Shown here: piece by piece, positions 60,801 to 64,000 of the stretch
How the letters are laid out: each line of letters begins with the position of its first letter
Numbering within the stretch: position 1 is the stretch's first letter
Origin: Shinella zoogloeoides
GTDB lineage: Bacteria; Pseudomonadota; Alphaproteobacteria; Rhizobiales; Rhizobiaceae
Length of the DNA stretch: 64,000 bases
NCBI RefSeq assembly: GCF_030733845.1
Contig: NZ_CP132311.1
Location: 1,677,501 to 1,741,500, forward strand
Direction: 5' to 3'
Made by a program: the position numbers and the translations under genes
The notes under the pieces: generated by a model
What the model was told of the DNA's origin: nothing
Databases searched by the model: none
Seen by the model: only the letters and a program-made list of their open reading frames with translations

Positions 60801-61251
60801 GCCGCGAGACGGCGATATGGCCGGAGGCGAGCGCCCACGGATCGAGCACGATGCCGACGGATTGCGTTGTCGCCAGTTCCTTGCCCGATTCGACCTCGAT
60901 GATGCGGGCATCTTCCGCCTTGAGCGCGAAGCCGCTGAGACCGGCAAGGCGCAGGACCGTATGGTCGACCGACGCGCGATAGCGCGGCCCGAGCGCCTGG
61001 TTGAGTGCGGTGACCGCGCGCGCATTGAGCGTGCTGTCGAAAAGCCCGGTTTCGACGAGGCCGATGATGACGGCGCCGAGAAACAGGACGAGCGCGACGG
61101 CGGCGGCGGCGATGCGGCAGAGGATGCCCACGCGGCTCGCCTCGACGGCATGAAGCACGATGGGTTCGTGCGCCTGCGCGGACGGCAATTCGTGCAGCGG
61201 AACGATGTCCTGCTTGCGGAACACGACTTTCTCGCCGCGGATATCTCCCAT
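57859..61251 (-). CDS. Large AsmA/YhdP-like envelope protein (DUF3971)
   Basis: 1130 residues. A cytoplasmic N-terminus of about 40 residues, one transmembrane helix (about 45-70, RIAAAAVALVLFLGAVIIGL) and a very long periplasmic part of repeated beta strands. The C-terminus (KLSGAFDKPKLTINPLSIIAPGVFRNIFEF) is the AsmA-type end. Relatives such as YhdP and TamB form bridges that carry phospholipids to the outer membrane. Role inferred from the family. Confidence 0.92.
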   Translation of the reverse strand: MGDIRGEKVVFRKQDIVPLHELPSAQAHEPIVLHAVEASRVGILCRIAAAAVALVLFLGAVIIGLVETGLFDSTLNARAVTALNQALGPRYRASVDHTVLRLAGLSGFALKAEDARIIEVESGKELATTQSVGIVLDPWALASGHIAVSRLDVDGVMFNAALLPKSKPLDLAALRISDVPDYLETTFERLDGIDRLIDANGMQTVSISDLGATFQGANGRSVVLSIASLQFSRDGEGTMSIGGTFTLDGKEGEIDLTARTGDGSVRTMDGAIRNIALGDFLLSHTAEGVVHAGLDTTADVAIGARREMDGQKPELALDVKLAAGAVYGDGIAAELRPSSVKATYNFDKGSIELASAGASVGQSHFPFTGGLIDLDRVSDRAEKGFAIDLVFSNAISRPIDSTEAPIRFDAKVSGFYLPQTKSLQFGEMAVSSEKGNVAGSLAMRFGEREPEVSFVMIASELQSVAVKQFWPFWMAKTARSWVIKNIFGGTVTNGRIEFYLAEGREREPGVPMHLDANELKIDFDIEGARMNVAGEIPPLRDTSGTFRLRGPRTEIGITGGTAYFPSGRSVALTGGTFVLPDNYTKPLMADMDIDVAGNADAIAELVTYRPIRALPATGFSPEDFTGDVKAKVKAHFGVISAHNPPPPQWTAALTLDDVDVRKPIAGRNVTGLRGLLAIDPQMADLDARADIDGVTLDLELIEPVSKTSDLKRKTVLSGTLNNKERAKLLPGLENVLEGEIGFRMEQEGDGPRSVEVDVSGAAVSIPWIGWTKGAGIGGKVTLIAETREGKTKVSDFRFAGDGFSAAGDLVFTGASLQSANFSTVRLSADDRFRLKVDRNKGGYAVVADGEVADVRAVLARLKNTTGDGGGADKQGATVEARLKRAVGFNGESLSNVNFRYTTTGTRIAALDLSAVTAGGAPLIAQMAKSGDTDIIELTGGDAGAVARFADIYRHMRGGLLNVRLRETTNRGWLGSVDIRNFALVGEERLRSLVSTPTGESGRSLNDAVRREIDVSAVKFSRAFAQVRAGGGALRLANGVVRGESVGATFQGTVRDANGQTEMTGTFMPAYGLNRLFAELPLIGIILGNGNDRGLIGITFKLSGAFDKPKLTINPLSIIAPGVFRNIFEFQ

Positions 61252-61400
61252 CTCGCGCTGGTTTCCTCTTCACCTGCCGCCGCGTCACGTTACGGAATCG
61301 CGACACCTCGTCCGATCGCCGCTGGACGATTCTGCTGGTCACTATATATGCGGGAAGCCGTGTCCCTGACTCAAAAAGCCGGCCAAAGAAAGGAAATCCC

Positions 61401-61868
61401 ATGGCAGAACTGGCCCCGGGCGTCGAAGCTCCGGATTTCACCCTTCCGCGCGATGGCGGCGGCAGCATTTCGCTCTCCGAATTCCGCGGCCGGCCCGTCG
61501 TGCTCTTCTTCTACCCGAAGGACGACACCGAGGGCTGCACGACGGAAGCGAAGGATTTCACGGCGGCAAGGCCGGCCTTCGACTCGGCCGGCGTCGCGCT
61601 CATCGGCCTTTCGCCCGACCCGGTGAAGAAGCACGACAAGTTCGTCAAGAAACACGACCTCGGCGTGCCGCTCGCCTCGGACGAGAGCCTCGAGACGCTG
61701 GAAGCCTATGGCGTGTGGAAGGAAAAGAGCATGTACGGCCGCACCTATATGGGCGTCGAGCGCACCACCGTGCTCGTCGATGCCGCCGGAAAAATCGCCG
61801 AGGTCTGGCCGAAGGTGAAGGTCAAGGGCCATGTCGAGGCCGTGCTCGAAGCCGCGAAGAAGCTTTAA
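61401..61868 (+). CDS. bcp: Peroxiredoxin, BCP/PrxQ type
   Basis: 155 residues. Reduces peroxides with peroxidatic C46 in DDTEGCTTEAKDF. The resolving Cys normally five residues later is a lysine (K51), so it works as a 1-Cys enzyme or uses another thiol. KYGVWKEKSMYGRTYMGVERTT-like segment is present (YGVWKEKSMYGRTYMG). ATG preceded by AAGGAA. Operon with the DUF455 gene likely. Confidence 0.96.
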   Translation: MAELAPGVEAPDFTLPRDGGGSISLSEFRGRPVVLFFYPKDDTEGCTTEAKDFTAARPAFDSAGVALIGLSPDPVKKHDKFVKKHDLGVPLASDESLETLEAYGVWKEKSMYGRTYMGVERTTVLVDAAGKIAEVWPKVKVKGHVEAVLEAAKKL

Positions 61869-61890
61869 AAATATACGACAAGGCGCTGGA

Positions 61891-62718
61891 ATGATTGACC
61901 TTCCCCATATCGAAAGCCTGCGCGGCGGAACGACGGCCGCCATCATGGCCGCCGATCTCGACCTGAAGACCACGCTGGCGCAGGAGACCGCCCGCCGCTG
62001 GTTCGCCCGCACGCTTTCGATGCGCTCGCCGCGCGATCCGGCCCTGCCGAGCCGTCCCGGCCGGCCGGAGAAGCCGGAGCTCATTCCGCCCAAGCACATG
62101 GAGAAGCGCTCGCTGCACACGCAGAAGGGCCGCGTGGCGCTCCTCCACGCGCTCGCCCATATCGAACTCAACGCCGTCGATCTCGCGCTCGACATCGTCG
62201 CCCGCTTCACGACGGAGCGCGTGCCGCATTCCTTTTTCGACGGCTGGATGCAGGTAGCCTTCGAGGAGGCGAAACATTTCCGCCTCATCCGGGACCGCCT
62301 GCGCGATCTCGGCGCGGACTACGGCGACCTGCCGGCGCATGACGGCCTGTGGCAGGCGGCGCACGACACGCGCAACGACCTGACCGCGCGCCTTGCCGTG
62401 GTGCCGCTCATCCTGGAAGCGCGCGGCCTCGACGTGACGCCCACCCTGCAGGCCAAGATGCGCGAGACCGGCGATGACGCGAGCGCCGACATCCTCGACA
62501 TCATCTACAACGACGAGAAGGGACACGTCGCCGTGGGCGCAAAGTGGTTCCGCTTCCTCTGCGCCCGCGAGAAGAAGGACCCGTCCGCCACCTTCAAGGA
62601 ACTGGTGCGCACCAATTTCCGAGGTCCCCTGAAGCCGCCGTTCAACGATGTCGCCCGCGCCGAGGCTGGCCTCACGCCCTCCTTCTACCGCTCACTCGTT
62701 TCCGTCAGCCAGAGCTGA
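61891..62718 (+). CDS. DUF455 ferritin-like protein
   Basis: 275 residues. Ferritin-like four-helix bundle: ALLHALAHIELNAVDLALDIV, FEEAKHFRLIRDRLRDLG and IIYNDEKGHVAVGAKWF provide Glu and His ligands for a di-iron site. DUF455 function is unknown, though a redox or hydroxylase role is likely from the fold. It starts 22 bases after bcp. Confidence 0.92.
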   Translation: MIDLPHIESLRGGTTAAIMAADLDLKTTLAQETARRWFARTLSMRSPRDPALPSRPGRPEKPELIPPKHMEKRSLHTQKGRVALLHALAHIELNAVDLALDIVARFTTERVPHSFFDGWMQVAFEEAKHFRLIRDRLRDLGADYGDLPAHDGLWQAAHDTRNDLTARLAVVPLILEARGLDVTPTLQAKMRETGDDASADILDIIYNDEKGHVAVGAKWFRFLCAREKKDPSATFKELVRTNFRGPLKPPFNDVARAEAGLTPSFYRSLVSVSQS

Positions 62719-62817
62719 TATTTGCGCCGCACAACCCCGGCGCGAAAGGCTTTATTAACCCTAACGAGGTGTAATTCTCCCAAGCTGAGACAGCAGAATC
62801 GGTCGGGGAGTAAACGG

Positions 62818-64000
62818 GTGGCGGAGCGTCCTGAAAACCGCATCTTCGGAAAGCGCGCGCAGCGGCATGTCGTGATCCTGGCAAGCGGCGACAAGATCCG
62901 TCACATGACCATCCGCCCCTGGATGGCCGCCGTCAGCTTCTGCTTTGCCGGCATGTTCACCATCGGCTACCTTGCCGCCACCTCCTATCTCGTCCTGCGC
63001 GACGACCTGATCGGCGCCACCATGGCGCGCCAGGCCCGCATGCAGCATGACTACGAGGACCGCATCTCCGCGCTGCGCGCGCAGGTCGATCGCGTCACCA
63101 GCCGCCAGCTCCTCGACCAGCAGGTCGTGGAGGAGAAGGTCGAGAAGCTGATGCAGCAGCAGCTTGCGCTTTCCCAGCGCCACGGCAAGCTCGACGCCCT
63201 TCTCACCCGCGCCGAAGGCGGCGGCGTCGAGGCAACGGATACCGTGCCCCTGCCGGACGAAAAGCCTGTCACCGATGGACGCCGCGCGGACGCCGCCGGC
63301 GCCATAAACGCCATCATGGGCATGACAGGCAGCGCGCCGCAGAAGACGAAGCAGCTCGCCTATGCGGCGCCGGGCGAATCGGTCGCCGACCGTGCCGACC
63401 GGCTGTTCTCCAAGGTCACGCTGTCGCTGAAGGACCTGGAACACGAGCAGATCGGCCGGATCCAGTCGCTGACGGCCGGCGCCTCGGAAACGGCGGATGC
63501 CATCCAGACCATTTTGCGCCGCAGTGGGTTCGACGTCACCGAGCAGGCGTCCGCCGAGGGCGATTCGGATACGGCGATCGGCGGCCCCTTCGTGGAGCCC
63601 GCCGCCTTCACCGATCCCTTCGAGAATTCGATCAACGACCTCGATATCGCACTGGAACGTCTCGACACGGCGCGCCGCACCGCGCGCAAGCTGCCGTTCG
63701 GCAATCCCCTGCCCGGCAGCAGCATCACCAGCCGTTTCGGCAACCGTACCGATCCCTTCCTCGGCCGTCTCGCGCTGCACGCAGGCATAGATTTCCGCGC
63801 CAGCACCGGCACGCAGATCCGCTCCACCGGCGCGGGCACGGTCATCGTCGCCGGCCGCACCGGCGGCTACGGCAACATGGTCGAGATCGACCACGGCGAC
63901 GGCCTGACGACGCGCTTCGCCCATCTTTCCAGCGTGTCGGTCAAGGTCGGCGACCATGTCGAGGCCAACGATCCGGTCGGCCTTTCCGGCACGACGGGCC
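62818..64000 (+). CDS. M23-family metallopeptidase, cut by window end
   Basis: 394 codons are present and the frame is open at the window end. GTG start at 62818 (MAERPENRIFGKRAQRHVV), preceded by GGGGAGTAAAC. One transmembrane helix at about residues 35-60 (AVSFCFAGMFTIGYLAATSY), then a coiled coil (about 70-130, with VEEKVEKLMQQQ), a linker and the LytM domain from about 300: SRFGNRTDPFLGRLALHAGID holds the first zinc ligands. The last HxH ligand lies outside. A peptidoglycan endopeptidase or its regulator at the inner membrane. Confidence 0.93.
   Translation, partial: MAERPENRIFGKRAQRHVVILASGDKIRHMTIRPWMAAVSFCFAGMFTIGYLAATSYLVLRDDLIGATMARQARMQHDYEDRISALRAQVDRVTSRQLLDQQVVEEKVEKLMQQQLALSQRHGKLDALLTRAEGGGVEATDTVPLPDEKPVTDGRRADAAGAINAIMGMTGSAPQKTKQLAYAAPGESVADRADRLFSKVTLSLKDLEHEQIGRIQSLTAGASETADAIQTILRRSGFDVTEQASAEGDSDTAIGGPFVEPAAFTDPFENSINDLDIALERLDTARRTARKLPFGNPLPGSSITSRFGNRTDPFLGRLALHAGIDFRASTGTQIRSTGAGTVIVAGRTGGYGNMVEIDHGDGLTTRFAHLSSVSVKVGDHVEANDPVGLSGTTG

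Noticed and set aside
57727..61626. Very long plus-strand frame opposite the AsmA-like gene
   Set aside because: Antisense to the DUF3971 gene and running into bcp in the wrong frame; composition typical of an antisense shadow.

Overview
The window looks like chromosomal DNA of a high-GC alphaproteobacterium of the family Rhizobiaceae (Rhizobium, Agrobacterium, Ensifer or Shinella type). The evidence is the order of the suf operon, with a NifS-like desulfurase followed by sufB, C, D, S, T and A; the BTLCP, DUF1489, ATP12 and AsnC/RAM families; the palindromic intergenic repeats with CTTCTCCCC arms; and GTG or TTG starts. Most of it is core housekeeping sequence. Genus assignment is inference, since no database was searched.

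Region 1 (1-4.6 kb): the N-terminal part of thrS on the minus strand, then a visibly AT-rich island with two overlapping genes. The first encodes an OLD/AAA_21-type ATPase and the second a small protein with a PIN-like set of acidic residues. After it comes a structured 490-base gap and a Cys-rich conserved hypothetical gene. The island is the best candidate for an undescribed system, probably a small anti-phage or toxin-like ATPase-nuclease pair. Region 2 (4.5-11 kb): DUF1697, DUF2267, yidD, a NifU-like scaffold, a repeat cluster, folE behind a probable THF-II riboswitch, hisI, a patatin phospholipase, a CBS-domain protein and a rhomboid protease. Region 3 (11-19 kb): PAS, tandem PilZ, a BTLCP cysteine peptidase, a D-Ala-D-Ala carboxypeptidase with a SPOR domain, DUF1489, L-serine dehydratase and a 33-residue membrane peptide. 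Region 4 (19-29 kb): membrane proteins, a MerR regulator with its probable operator, mgtE, a peptide deformylase-like protein with altered metal ligands, an intact IS200/IS605 tnpA element, tRNA-Leu(GAG), lipB, an M50 protease and a DMT transporter.

Region 5 (29-37 kb): glutathione-dependent formaldehyde oxidation (class III alcohol dehydrogenase and S-formylglutathione hydrolase, with small genes between them), a guanidine-II riboswitch in front of a guanidinium exporter, DoxX, and the operon rluC, HAD phosphatase, ATP12 chaperone. Region 6 (37-43 kb): a tandem glycine riboswitch controls gcvT-gcvH-gcvP, with a strong repeat hairpin between gcvT and gcvH. Region 7 (43-53 kb): a soluble PAS histidine kinase overlapping a CheY-like regulator, then the complete suf Fe-S assembly operon with two small membrane-protein genes between sufB and sufC. 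Region 8 (53-64 kb): an alpha/beta hydrolase, a membrane diguanylate cyclase, anmK, tyrS, a small Cys-His-Asp protein, a large AsmA/YhdP-like protein, Bcp peroxiredoxin, DUF455 and the start of an M23 peptidase cut by the window edge.

Several genes form functional groups. folE and hisI lie together. The gcv operon makes one-carbon units from glycine and uses lipoate, which lipB supplies to apoproteins. The frmA/fghA pair detoxifies formaldehyde. anmK, the carboxypeptidase and the M23 protein all concern peptidoglycan. No CRISPR array, rRNA operon, prophage or replication origin was seen.
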